NCBI GenBank assembly: GCA_964368425.1
Contig: CAYJAP010000042.1
Coordinates: forward strand, 1-5,686
Length of the DNA stretch: 5,686 nucleotides
DNA from: CAYJAP01 sp964368425
GTDB lineage: Bacteria; Bacillota; Clostridia; Christensenellales; UBA1242
Direction of reading: 5' to 3'
This document shows, piece after piece, positions 1 to 5,686 of this stretch; the stretch's first letter is position 1, and each line of letters starts with the position of its first letter. The translations under genes were made by a program, and so were the position numbers. The notes under the pieces are model-generated. The model saw nothing but the letters and a program-made list of their open reading frames with translations. It had not been told where the DNA came from and did no database searches.

Positions 1-126
1 GAACAGTTGTAACACTTCTGTATATATTTTTAGATTTATTTCATACACTGACACACAGTTGTCATAATAAGTGATATATACTCGAACAAATGTTTGATAA
101 TATTGCAGACAAAAGCGAGTTGGTCT

Positions 127-142
127 ATTTTTGTACAAAAAT
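127..142. promoter_or_regulatory. 16-bp perfect palindrome, candidate operator
   Basis: ATTTTTGTACAAAAAT reads the same on both strands. Its right half recurs as TACAAAAAT at 152-160, exactly 18 bp downstream of the copy at 134-142. A TATAAT box (144-149) lies directly between the two, with a poor -35 candidate TTGGTC (120-125) at 18 bp. The arrangement fits a dimeric regulator site with a neighbouring half site, but AT-rich DNA produces such symmetry fairly easily and no binding protein can be named. Confidence 0.45.
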
Positions 143-173
143 GTATAATTTTACAAAAATATGGCATAAAGTT

Positions 174-203
174 TTGACTTTGCAAAATGCTATCAATTAT
201 AAT
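174..203 (+). promoter_or_regulatory. Vegetative (sigma-A/sigma-70) promoter
   Basis: A -35 box TTGACT (174-179) and a perfect -10 box TATAAT (198-203) are separated by 18 bp. The expected transcript start is near base 210, about 47 bases before the ATG of the helix-turn-helix gene. This is the best promoter in the window. It suggests that the regulator gene is transcribed by the normal host polymerase without a phage activator, unless repressed through the nearby palindrome. Confidence 0.75.
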
Positions 204-210
204 ATGTAAA

Positions 211-244
211 ATTATAGCTAAAATAAATGAGAAATAGCTATGAT
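211..244 (+). promoter_or_regulatory. 5' leader stem-loop
   Basis: ATTATAGCTA (211-220) can pair with TAGCTATGAT (235-244), giving a 10-bp stem with one G-U pair and a 14-base AT-rich loop. It begins at the predicted transcript start and ends three bases before the ribosome site at 247-253. A hairpin at the extreme 5' end commonly protects an mRNA from decay, or it may be a DNA operator (TAGCTA is itself symmetric). It leaves the ribosome site free, so it is not an obvious translational block. Confidence 0.45.
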
Positions 245-256
245 ATGGAGGGGTAA

Positions 257-823
257 ATGATATTAAAAAACTGGTCTTTAACGTTCCTTAATGTTTATAA
301 GTATCTCGAAACAATATCTAATTCTATTGATAAGTTGGTACACAAACAAGTTTTTGCTTCTTCCTTCTGTAATCAGACATCAACAACTACACTTAATAAC
401 ATGAACAAAATAATAGAACTGACCGAGAGAAAGAAGAATATAATAAACCTTAATATAATAATACAACAGTGCATAACAAAAATGCAGCCTGGAGATGCTA
501 AACTTCTTGTGCTATTCTACAAAGATGGGATGAAATCTAAAGACATTTCCTCTCTGTTAAATATTGGGCAACGGACTTTTTTCAGAAAAAAGGTGTTTGC
601 TGTTAATAGCTTTTCAAAGACTTTGAAGTTTATGGGTTATGATAGTAGTTATTTTGATGAGATGTTCAGAAATGAATTTTGGTTGACTCAGGTGTATCAC
701 TCTGTCGTTTATAAAGGTATAGCCAATATGTTTGATGAACAAAAGGCAGAATATCAGTTTCTGAAGAGGTTGGTTGCGGACTTGTCTAAGGTTAACACTA
801 AAACGTTTAACTCTTGTGGCTAA
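257..823 (+). CDS. Helix-turn-helix phage regulator, sigma region 4 / ArpU-like
   Basis: This is a 188-residue cytoplasmic protein. Seen: a hydrophobic N-terminal section (about 1-30), a Thr/Asn-rich linker (about 38-50), a helix at about 50-76, then a helix-turn-helix at about 83-112 with the core KSKDISSLLNIGQRTFFRKK, followed by a long helical tail. Family knowledge: the pattern 'LL.L.Y..G....DIS..L.IG.RT.FRKK' is that of sigma-factor region 4 and of ArpU/RinA-type late-gene regulators. No sigma region 2 is visible, so it is unlikely to be a complete sigma factor. The start is fixed by GGAGGGG at 247-253, and it has its own strong promoter. Its place ahead of the packaging operon suggests an activator of late genes (inference). 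A small terminase is the main alternative, but those usually carry the helix-turn-helix at the N-terminus. The stop overlaps the stop of the convergent gene. Confidence 0.75.
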   Translation: MILKNWSLTFLNVYKYLETISNSIDKLVHKQVFASSFCNQTSTTTLNNMNKIIELTERKKNIINLNIIIQQCITKMQPGDAKLLVLFYKDGMKSKDISSLLNIGQRTFFRKKVFAVNSFSKTLKFMGYDSSYFDEMFRNEFWLTQVYHSVVYKGIANMFDEQKAEYQFLKRLVADLSKVNTKTFNSCG

Positions 824-1605
824 AGTTCTTTATCATTGTACTCATCGTACGACGATAAGCTTAACTTGTCTTTATACTTTCCTTTTCTTAATTGCGGTAG
901 TTGTTCTCGTGGGTGGAACATCAAAAAGATTATAAACAGGCAGGGTATGAGTATAGACACTATCACGATAACACAAGTGGAGTTTGTTAGCGGGTTTAAC
1001 AGTTGGCTAACACTAGTACTGGCGGTAGACAGTTGTTCGGTATTTTGAGGAATAAAGGTTAGGTTTTCGGTATAGTTTTTATATACGTAACCTAAATGTC
1101 CTTCGTAAATAGTTAAATACCAAACATTACCCGAGAAATCCATCACCTCTGCACCCACAATTTCTCCGATAAAAGGCAGGTTTTTACTTCCTTTAGACAA
1201 GGTGGCGATAGTATTATTTCCGCTGGTGATACTGGGTGATGAACGAAGATAACGTGAACTTTCATCTGTTATATCAAAAGTTATATTTTTAGGATAGGGA
1301 TTCGCAGGAGCACCATTGACGATAGCGACCTTATTCTTTTTCAAATAACCAATTATACCGTTGTAGTTAACTTTATAAAAAGTAACGTCAATATCGAGAA
1401 GCACTTCAACAAAATACGTTTCTCTAATGACGCACCATACGTTATTGAAATTGTCGCTTGCTTCGGGACTTCTATACAGTAAAGTGTTAGATTGTGTCAC
1501 TCGAGCGAAACCCAAAGAATCGGCTGCAGATATTTTTGTAGCCGGTGAGATTAACACAGTGAGCACAGAGATAGAAATACAAATTAAGGAAAAGAATTTC
1601 TTCAT
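820..1605 (-). CDS. Secreted, membrane-anchored protein with two SH3-like repeats
   Basis: This is a 261-residue protein. Seen: a signal peptide (Lys2-Lys3, hydrophobic 4-20, likely cleavage near Ala27/Ala28); a first SH3-like repeat at about 33-95 (LLYRSP ... GIIGYLKKNKV); a second at about 110-182 (YLRSSPS ... GHLGYVYKNYTE); a Ser/Thr/Asn/Gln-rich linker (about 183-210); one membrane span (about 211-230); and a basic then acidic cytoplasmic tail. The expected topology is type I, with the SH3 pair outside and the tail inside. Bacterial SH3 domains often bind cell wall or surface ligands; the ligand here is unknown. No hydrolase domain is present, so it is not an endolysin. The start is set by AAAAGGGG at 1617-1610, four bases before the ATG. 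It runs against the phage genes, as expected of a prophage-expressed accessory ('moron') gene; surface modification or superinfection exclusion are possibilities only. Confidence 0.8.
   Translation of the reverse strand: MKKFFSLICISISVLTVLISPATKISAADSLGFARVTQSNTLLYRSPEASDNFNNVWCVIRETYFVEVLLDIDVTFYKVNYNGIIGYLKKNKVAIVNGAPANPYPKNITFDITDESSRYLRSSPSITSGNNTIATLSKGSKNLPFIGEIVGAEVMDFSGNVWYLTIYEGHLGYVYKNYTENLTFIPQNTEQLSTASTSVSQLLNPLTNSTCVIVIVSILIPCLFIIFLMFHPREQLPQLRKGKYKDKLSLSSYDEYNDKEL
831..857 (+). terminator. Imperfect stem-loop after the regulator gene
   Basis: TATCATTGTAC (831-841) and GTACGACGATA (847-857) can form an 11-position stem with one G-U pair and one A-C mismatch around a 5-base loop, starting eight bases after the regulator stop. 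No clean run of T follows (the next bases are AGCTTAACTTG), and the stretch is coding on the minus strand. It might slow or end plus-strand transcription before it runs antisense through the convergent gene, but it is not a convincing intrinsic terminator. Confidence 0.2.
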
Positions 1606-1747
1606 AATACCCCTTTTATTTATTATAAATGATGTACATAAAAAGGGGTTATAAAACTATTGTATGATTAGAACTAATATTTAATTATTATGGAGAAAAA
1701 GACTATTCTTGGTAATTCTTACACGACATAATTTGAGGAGGTAGGTA
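1606..1747. promoter_or_regulatory. Divergent gap between the SH3/membrane gene and terL
   Basis: This 142-bp gap must hold the start signals for transcription in both directions unless terL is read from outside. For the minus gene the -10 candidates are TACAAT (1664-1659) and TATAAC (1653-1648), both with poor -35 boxes. For terL the best pair is TTGTAT (1660-1665) and TATTAT (1686-1691), with an overlong 20-bp spacer. The lack of a good vegetative promoter before terL agrees with late, activator-dependent expression. Short symmetric elements lie inside: ATTTATTATAAAT (1618-1630, odd-centred) and ATGTACAT (1632-1639). Confidence 0.45.
1609..1649 (-). promoter_or_regulatory. Inverted repeat covering the ribosome site of the SH3/membrane gene
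   Basis: ACCCCTTTT (1609-1617) and AAAAGGGGT (1641-1649) are perfect 9-base inverted arms around a 23-base AT-rich loop. On the minus-strand message the downstream arm AAAAGGGG is the ribosome binding site itself, four bases before the ATG, and the upstream arm is its complement. If transcription starts upstream of base 1649 (for instance from the TACAAT box at 1664-1659), the hairpin would hide the ribosome site. If it starts later, translation would be open. Confidence 0.45.
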
Positions 1748-3199
1748 ATGCATGAACGAGAAATTGTGTCGCAGCTTTCGAAGATTCATGGCGAAATACA
1801 AAAAAGACAGAGAGAAGATAAACTTCAGAGATATAATAGCGGAGATAAACTACATGTAAAACAAATGGAGTTTCACAAGTGTAACAAGAAGAACAGATGG
1901 GTTTTTGGGGGAAATAGGACAGGAAAGACAGAGTGTGGAGCAGTAGAAACAGTGTGGTTAGCACGAGGAATACATCCGTTTAGAGCTAACAAAAGAGATA
2001 CATCAGGCTGGGTGGTTTCATTATCCACACAAGTACAGCGAGATGTGGCACAGGCAAAGATCCTACATTACTTGAACAAGCGATGGATAAAAGATATTAT
2101 CATGATCTCGGGTAGTAAGCAGTCGCCAGAAAATGGCGTTATAGATGTAATTATCCTGGAAAATGTCTTCGGTGGTGTGAGTAGAATTGGGTTCAAAAGT
2201 TGTGATCAAGGCAGAGAGAAATTTCAGGGTGCTAGCTTGGATTATGTGTGGTTCGACGAAGAACCGCCGTACGACATTTACATGGAGTGCAAAATGCGTG
2301 TGGTGGATAGATGTGGACAGATATTTGGTACTATGACTCCTCTGAAGGGGTTATCATGGGTGTACGAAGAGATTTATATAAACACTCGAAACGACGAAAA
2401 CGTTTGGTATTCTCAGATGAGCTGGAAAGACAATCCTTTCCTTGACAGAGATGAAGTACAGATGCTGGAAAGTAGTCTGTCTGAATGCGAATTACTCTCT
2501 CGCCGAGATGGTTTGTTTTATCATAGTGGAGGGCATGTATATAGTGAGTTTGATGAGAATATTCACGTGATAGAGCCATTCAATGTGCCTCATGATTGGT
2601 ATGACAACATCTCTATCGACCCCGGTTTACGTAATCCGTTGAGTTGTCACTGGTATGCGGTAGACTATGACAGTAACGTGTACGTCATAGCGGAACACTA
2701 TGAGGAAAACCGACCTTGCGATTACCACGCGGAAAGGATAAAAGAGATAAGTGATAGATTAAATTGGCATAGAGCAAGTAACGGAATGTTACAAGCGTTG
2801 ATAGATAGTGCTGCTATGCAAAGAACGTTAGCGAGTGAAAAAAGTGTAGTGGAGCTGTTTTACGATAATGGTATCCTTGTTAACCCCAAAGTTAATAAGG
2901 ATTTATTTTCGGGAATTTCGAGAGTTAAAAGTTTTTTCAAAAATGCTGAGGGTAAACCGAAGATTTTTATATTTAAAACGTGTGTGCATTTAATCCTAGA
3001 GATAAAAGGATATTTCTGGGGCAATGCCGATGTGCCAGTAAAAAGAGACGATCATGCTTTAGATGAACTTAGATATTATATTATGAGTCGTCCAGAAACA
3101 AAGCTATGCAAAGTCAATAAAACGCCTATACAACGGGATAAAGAAAAGCTATTCAATCGTATAAAAAGAAATGTCAGAGGAGGAATATATGTCAGCTAA
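1748..3199 (+). CDS. terL: Terminase large subunit (DNA-packaging ATPase/nuclease)
   Basis: This is the motor that pumps phage DNA through the portal into the capsid and cuts it. The length of 483 residues is normal for the family. Seen in the ATPase half: Walker A GGNRTGKT (54-61), Walker B with catalytic acid YVWFDEEPP (166-174, Asp170/Glu171) and coupling motif FGTMTP (193-198). In the RNase H-type nuclease half, the expected acidic residues are Asp291 (ISIDPG), Asp353 (LIDSA) and Asp435/Asp439 (RDDHALDE). All key motifs are present, so it should be active. The start is set by GAGGAGG at 1735-1741, six bases before the ATG. It opens the plus-strand packaging operon and overlaps the next gene by 11 bases. 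No classical small subunit gene lies just upstream, which is its usual place. Confidence 0.96.
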   Translation: MHEREIVSQLSKIHGEIQKRQREDKLQRYNSGDKLHVKQMEFHKCNKKNRWVFGGNRTGKTECGAVETVWLARGIHPFRANKRDTSGWVVSLSTQVQRDVAQAKILHYLNKRWIKDIIMISGSKQSPENGVIDVIILENVFGGVSRIGFKSCDQGREKFQGASLDYVWFDEEPPYDIYMECKMRVVDRCGQIFGTMTPLKGLSWVYEEIYINTRNDENVWYSQMSWKDNPFLDRDEVQMLESSLSECELLSRRDGLFYHSGGHVYSEFDENIHVIEPFNVPHDWYDNISIDPGLRNPLSCHWYAVDYDSNVYVIAEHYEENRPCDYHAERIKEISDRLNWHRASNGMLQALIDSAAMQRTLASEKSVVELFYDNGILVNPKVNKDLFSGISRVKSFFKNAEGKPKIFIFKTCVHLILEIKGYFWGNADVPVKRDDHALDELRYYIMSRPETKLCKVNKTPIQRDKEKLFNRIKRNVRGGIYVS

Positions 3200-3512
3200 G
3201 AAAAAAACTACCGTGACGATATTGTCGAATTCAGGACTTAATATTAAGGAAGACGTCTTCAGGGCACTACGAAACAAGGCGATGGGATATAAGACGGAAG
3301 AGGTGGTAGAAGAGTTCATTGTCGAGAACGGTAAAACTGAATTGGTAAAACGTAAGGTTTCTTGTAAAGATTATCCACCCGATCTATCGTCCATTATGTC
3401 GCTAATAGAAATTATAGAACACAAAGAACTTGCTGTTGAAGATATGACAGACGAGGAGTTGGAGGCGGAAAAAGAAAAGTTATTACAGTTGTTGAACAGT
3501 ATTAATGCATAA
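3189..3512 (+). CDS. Small packaging-module protein, possibly small-terminase-like
   Basis: This is a 107-residue protein. An ATG at 3171 is in frame, but the start at 3189 is preferred because AGAGGAGGA (3176-3184) ends four bases before it, whereas nothing like a ribosome site precedes 3171. Seen: a Lys-rich start, a middle section ALRNKAMGYKTEEVVEEF (26-43), a short strand-like stretch with KRKVSCKDYPPD (54-65), and an acidic, probably coiled-coil end (about 84-104). From memory of phage proteins, a 'GY.xEEV ... KR.V ... PPD' pattern recurs in the C-terminal parts of small terminases and in proteins coded beside terL. The N-terminal helix-turn-helix of such subunits is missing. It overlaps the end of terL by 11 bases, implying coupled translation. 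A TerL partner is an inference; an unrelated small head protein remains possible. Confidence 0.7.
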   Translation: MSAKKKTTVTILSNSGLNIKEDVFRALRNKAMGYKTEEVVEEFIVENGKTELVKRKVSCKDYPPDLSSIMSLIEIIEHKELAVEDMTDEELEAEKEKLLQLLNSINA

Positions 3513-3535
3513 ATATACATTTTGAGGAGGAGGAA

Positions 3536-3754
3536 ATGGAGATACAACCTATAAATATTAAGATCAAATGTGACGCGATGGGATGTAAGAACCAAGCGGA
3601 GTATTGTATCAAATTTAAGAAATTTATCGTTGCAAGTAATATGTACTTTTGTAAATCGTGTTTAAAACAAATCTATGAAAGTGCGGGGAAAATACTAGTT
3701 CCTAAAAGCCCAGAAAATATTATAAAAAAGAGAATAAAGGAGGGAAAATTGTAG
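3536..3754 (+). CDS. Small Cys-rich, probable zinc-binding phage protein
   Basis: This is a 72-residue basic protein. Seen: Cys12-x4-Cys17 followed by Cys39-x2-Cys42, with a further Cys24 between. Two Cys pairs about 21 residues apart fit a single four-Cys zinc site (zinc ribbon or treble-clef type). After the second pair comes a short helix (CLKQIYE), then a Pro/Lys-rich basic tail. There is no signal peptide or membrane segment. The ribosome site GGAGGAGG lies just before the ATG, 23 bases after the previous stop, and the stop (TAG at 3752-3754) is one base before the portal ATG, so it is cotranscribed with packaging genes. DNA, RNA or protein binding are all possible; the function is unknown. 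Confidence 0.75.
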   Translation: MEIQPINIKIKCDAMGCKNQAEYCIKFKKFIVASNMYFCKSCLKQIYESAGKILVPKSPENIIKKRIKEGKL

Positions 3755-3755
3755 T

Positions 3756-5639
3756 ATGAAAAAGTTGGAAAAAAATAAATTATCTACTGAAGAAGAATTA
3801 GTTGCCAGCGTCATTCAGGATTTTAAACAGCGACAGTACGATCGCAAAAAGATAGAAACTAGTTGGCAAATCAATATAAATTTTTTGGTAGGAAATCAGT
3901 ATTGTACAGTCAATAGCCGTAACGAACTTATCGATTACGATAAGCAATATTTTTGGCAAGAGAGAGAGGTCTATAATCATCTTGCGTCTATACATGAATT
4001 ACGTTTGAGTAAGTTGGACAGGGTTCGTCCTTCGTTGACGATCATACCTTTTTCTGACGAGGAAGATGATGTTGTGTCTGCAAAAATTAGCAAAAAAATA
4101 CTACATTCTGCTATCGTGGAGCATGATATAAAGAAAAAAATATCAGAAGCTACGATGTGGAGTGAGATTTGCGGAAGCTCGTTCTATAAAGTCTCTTGGA
4201 ATGCTCAGTCGGGTAGAGTGGTGGCTGTAGACGAAGAGGATAAATCTATCTATGAAGGCGACGTGGAGATCTCAGTTGTTAGCCCTTTTGAGATTTTTCC
4301 GGATAGCAACTGTCACACGAAAATAGAAGACTGTAAGAGTATAATACATGCAAAAGCATACCACGCTGATGAGATAAAAACTATATGGGACATAGATGTG
4401 GACGGTGGGAATCTGGATGTATTTACACTGGATAGCATCAACAATATTGGTGGTTTGGGATACAACGGATTAAACGTCAAAGCAGGAACTACGGTTAAGA
4501 AAAATCATGTGTTGGTTATCGAAAAATACGAAAGCCCAACTAAGGAATATCCGAACGGCAGACTGTTGATTGTTGCCGGTAATAAGCTGGTTTTCGACGG
4601 AGAATTACCATACATTAATCAATGGAAAAATGCTCGAGGATTTCCTTTTATACAACAATCTTCTCTGTTATCGCCAGGTAGTTTTTGGGGCACGAGCGTA
4701 ATCGAAAGATGTATACCGATACAGCGTGCATACAATGCTGTAAAGAACAGAAAACATGAGTTTTTAAACAAGCTGTCTATGGGTGTATTGACTGTAGAAG
4801 ACGGCTCAGTCGACACCGATAATCTCGAAGAAGAAGGTATGTCTCCAGGTAAGGTTTTGATATACAGACAGGGTTCAACTCCGCCGAAGCAGATGTCGTC
4901 AGGACAACTTCCGTCAGACTTTGGCTTAGAGGAAGACAGGTTATTAAATGAATTCGTTGTTATAAGTGGCGTATCAGATTTAGTGCGTAACAGCGCCATT
5001 TCTTCATCGACTATGAGTGGAACAGCGTTACAGTTATTGCTGGAACAAGATGAATCCCGCTTGGTAAGTAGTGCTGAGCAGATACGTCAGGCGGTCAAGG
5101 ATATAGGTAAGCACATTTTGAGACTGTACAAGCAGTTTGCTGTACTTCCACACACAAGTAAGATTGTAGGCGATGCCAATACGATAGAGATATTTTACTG
5201 GAAAAATACTGATATAAACAGCGACGATGTTGTCTTTGAAGCGGATAGTGAATTGAACGAGACGCTTGCTCAAAAGAGAAGTATGATTTTTGAAGTGCTT
5301 AACGCGGGATTGTTGCACGACGAAAATGGAAAGCTGAGCAACTCTATTCGTGGAAAAGTTTTAGAACAGTTAGGATTTGGGGTTTGGGAATACTCTCAAG
5401 ATCTGCATTCGCTACAGGTTCGCAGGGCTAATAGAGAAAATTTTGAGGTTATGAGCACCGGTAAAATTAGCAATCCAAAGGAAATTGATGACCACAAAAC
5501 ACACATTAATCAGCACATCACTTACATGCTGGGTGAAGAATATTCTCGCATTATAAAGAAAAAGGGTCACTTAGAAAAAGAGATATTAAATCATATAAAC
5601 AAACACAAAGAGATGCTTTCTCTTCAGAACGATATGTAA
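3756..5639 (+). CDS. Portal protein, P22 type
   Basis: This forms the dodecameric ring at one capsid vertex through which TerL pumps DNA and to which the tail attaches. Its 627 residues fit the long P22-type portals. Seen: N-terminal W37...F43...GNQ (46-48), VYNHLASI (72-79), EATMWSEICGSSFYK (131-145), PFEIFPDS (177-184), YPNGR (265-269), FWGTSVIERCIPIQRAYN (310-327), EEEGMSPGKVLIYRQGS (358-374), SGVSD (404-408), ALQLLLEQDESR (424-435) and a helical C-terminus. The tail has His580, His583 and His587 (HxxHxxxH), a pattern I associate with this portal group. It is intact, with no frameshift or insert. GGAGGG at 3739-3744 is about 11 bases before the ATG, rather far; no better in-frame start exists, so 3756 is kept. 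It follows the zinc protein stop by one base, suggesting coupled translation. Confidence 0.95.
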   Translation: MKKLEKNKLSTEEELVASVIQDFKQRQYDRKKIETSWQININFLVGNQYCTVNSRNELIDYDKQYFWQEREVYNHLASIHELRLSKLDRVRPSLTIIPFSDEEDDVVSAKISKKILHSAIVEHDIKKKISEATMWSEICGSSFYKVSWNAQSGRVVAVDEEDKSIYEGDVEISVVSPFEIFPDSNCHTKIEDCKSIIHAKAYHADEIKTIWDIDVDGGNLDVFTLDSINNIGGLGYNGLNVKAGTTVKKNHVLVIEKYESPTKEYPNGRLLIVAGNKLVFDGELPYINQWKNARGFPFIQQSSLLSPGSFWGTSVIERCIPIQRAYNAVKNRKHEFLNKLSMGVLTVEDGSVDTDNLEEEGMSPGKVLIYRQGSTPPKQMSSGQLPSDFGLEEDRLLNEFVVISGVSDLVRNSAISSSTMSGTALQLLLEQDESRLVSSAEQIRQAVKDIGKHILRLYKQFAVLPHTSKIVGDANTIEIFYWKNTDINSDDVVFEADSELNETLAQKRSMIFEVLNAGLLHDENGKLSNSIRGKVLEQLGFGVWEYSQDLHSLQVRRANRENFEVMSTGKISNPKEIDDHKTHINQHITYMLGEEYSRIIKKKGHLEKEILNHINKHKEMLSLQNDM

Positions 5640-5651
5640 ATATAATTATAT
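5640..5651. repeat. 12-bp AT-only palindrome after the portal stop
   Basis: ATATAATTATAT is perfectly symmetric and starts right after the portal stop. It contains TATAAT (5641-5646), but no -35 box lies at the right distance. A short inverted repeat TGTTC/GAACA follows (5661-5676). Neither has the GC stem and T run of an intrinsic terminator, so the operon probably continues to the right. Confidence 0.3.
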
Positions 5652-5686
5652 ATAGAAAATTGTTCTTAAGTGAACACATAATTGCT

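Larger units (their letters stand above)
1..256. other. Intergenic control region before the helix-turn-helix gene
   Basis: No gene can be supported here. The three forward frames close at about bases 10, 67 and 74, so at most a short tail of an upstream gene lies at the left edge, and nothing recognisable is encoded. The stretch is very AT-rich and carries several symmetric elements: a weak inverted repeat at 49-64 (TGACA/TGTCA), an imperfect one at 82-97 (TCGAACA/TGTTTGA, one mismatch), a 16-bp perfect palindrome at 127-142, a promoter at 174-203 and a leader hairpin at 211-244. CAGTTGT occurs at 4-10 and 56-62. Such density of symmetry suggests a regulatory region; binding proteins are unknown. 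Confidence 0.6.

Noticed and set aside
1..256. CRISPR array, tRNA or attachment site in the upstream region
   Set aside because: No regularly spaced long repeats, no cloverleaf-forming sequence and no integrase nearby; repeats there are at most about nine bases.
836..1048. Plus-strand open frame of 70 codons
   Set aside because: It lies wholly antisense to the SH3/membrane gene, has no ribosome site and shows no protein-like pattern; the minus-strand frame has a signal peptide and membrane span and is clearly the real one.
1609..1649. The inverted repeat as a transcription terminator
   Set aside because: The loop is 23 bases and no T run follows the stem on either strand; overlap with the ribosome site makes a translational role more likely.
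1427..1654. Plus-strand open frame of 75 codons
   Set aside because: It is antisense to the signal-peptide end of the minus gene, has no ribosome site, and runs into the divergent control region.
1719..1964. Minus-strand open frame of 81 codons at the start of terL
   Set aside because: It covers the terL ribosome site and start on the opposite strand, has no ribosome site of its own, and terL is certain from its motifs.
3171..3188. Earlier in-frame ATG for the 107-residue protein
   Set aside because: No ribosome site precedes it, while AGAGGAGGA sits at the right distance before the ATG at 3189; the six extra codons are mostly that ribosome site read as protein.
4619..4999. Minus-strand open frame of 126 codons within the portal gene
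   Set aside because: It is long for chance but lies opposite the most conserved portal motifs (FWGTSVIER and following), has no visible start signals and shows no coherent domain.
5661..5676. TGTTC/GAACA repeat as operon terminator
   Set aside because: A 5-bp, AT-rich stem without a T run is too weak; more late genes probably follow to the right.

Overview
The window looks like the head-packaging end of the late region of a tailed double-stranded DNA phage or prophage in a low-GC Gram-positive host, most likely of the Clostridia. The reasons are AT-rich sequence, strong purine-rich ribosome sites (AGGAGG type) before nearly every gene, short gaps or overlaps between the plus-strand genes, and a large terminase followed shortly by a portal protein. 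No integrase, tRNA, attachment site or clear host gene is visible, so free phage and prophage cannot be told apart. The host assignment is an inference from composition and ribosome sites.

Layout. Bases 1-256 hold no supported gene but carry a dense control region: a 16-bp perfect palindrome, a near-consensus vegetative promoter (TTGACT-18 bp-TATAAT) and a 5' leader hairpin just before the ribosome site. This drives a 188-residue protein with a central helix-turn-helix like sigma region 4 or ArpU-type late regulators. Its stop overlaps the stop of a convergent minus-strand gene for a secreted, membrane-anchored protein with two SH3-like repeats. A 142-bp divergent gap separates that gene from the plus-strand packaging operon: large terminase (terL), a 107-residue acidic-tailed protein, a 72-residue Cys-rich probable zinc protein and a P22-type portal. 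The window ends 47 bases after the portal stop.

How it fits together. TerL (ATPase plus RNase H-type nuclease) docks on the portal ring to fill the capsid. No classical small terminase with an N-terminal helix-turn-helix is present; the 107-residue protein between terL and the portal has sequence character recalling C-terminal parts of small terminases and is the best local candidate for a packaging partner. The helix-turn-helix protein is a plausible activator of the packaging operon, whose own upstream region lacks a good vegetative promoter. The SH3/membrane protein is not a packaging protein. It sits on the opposite strand like a 'moron' (an extra gene expressed from the prophage) and would be displayed at the cell surface. 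Its ribosome site can pair with a complementary stretch just upstream, which suggests controlled translation.
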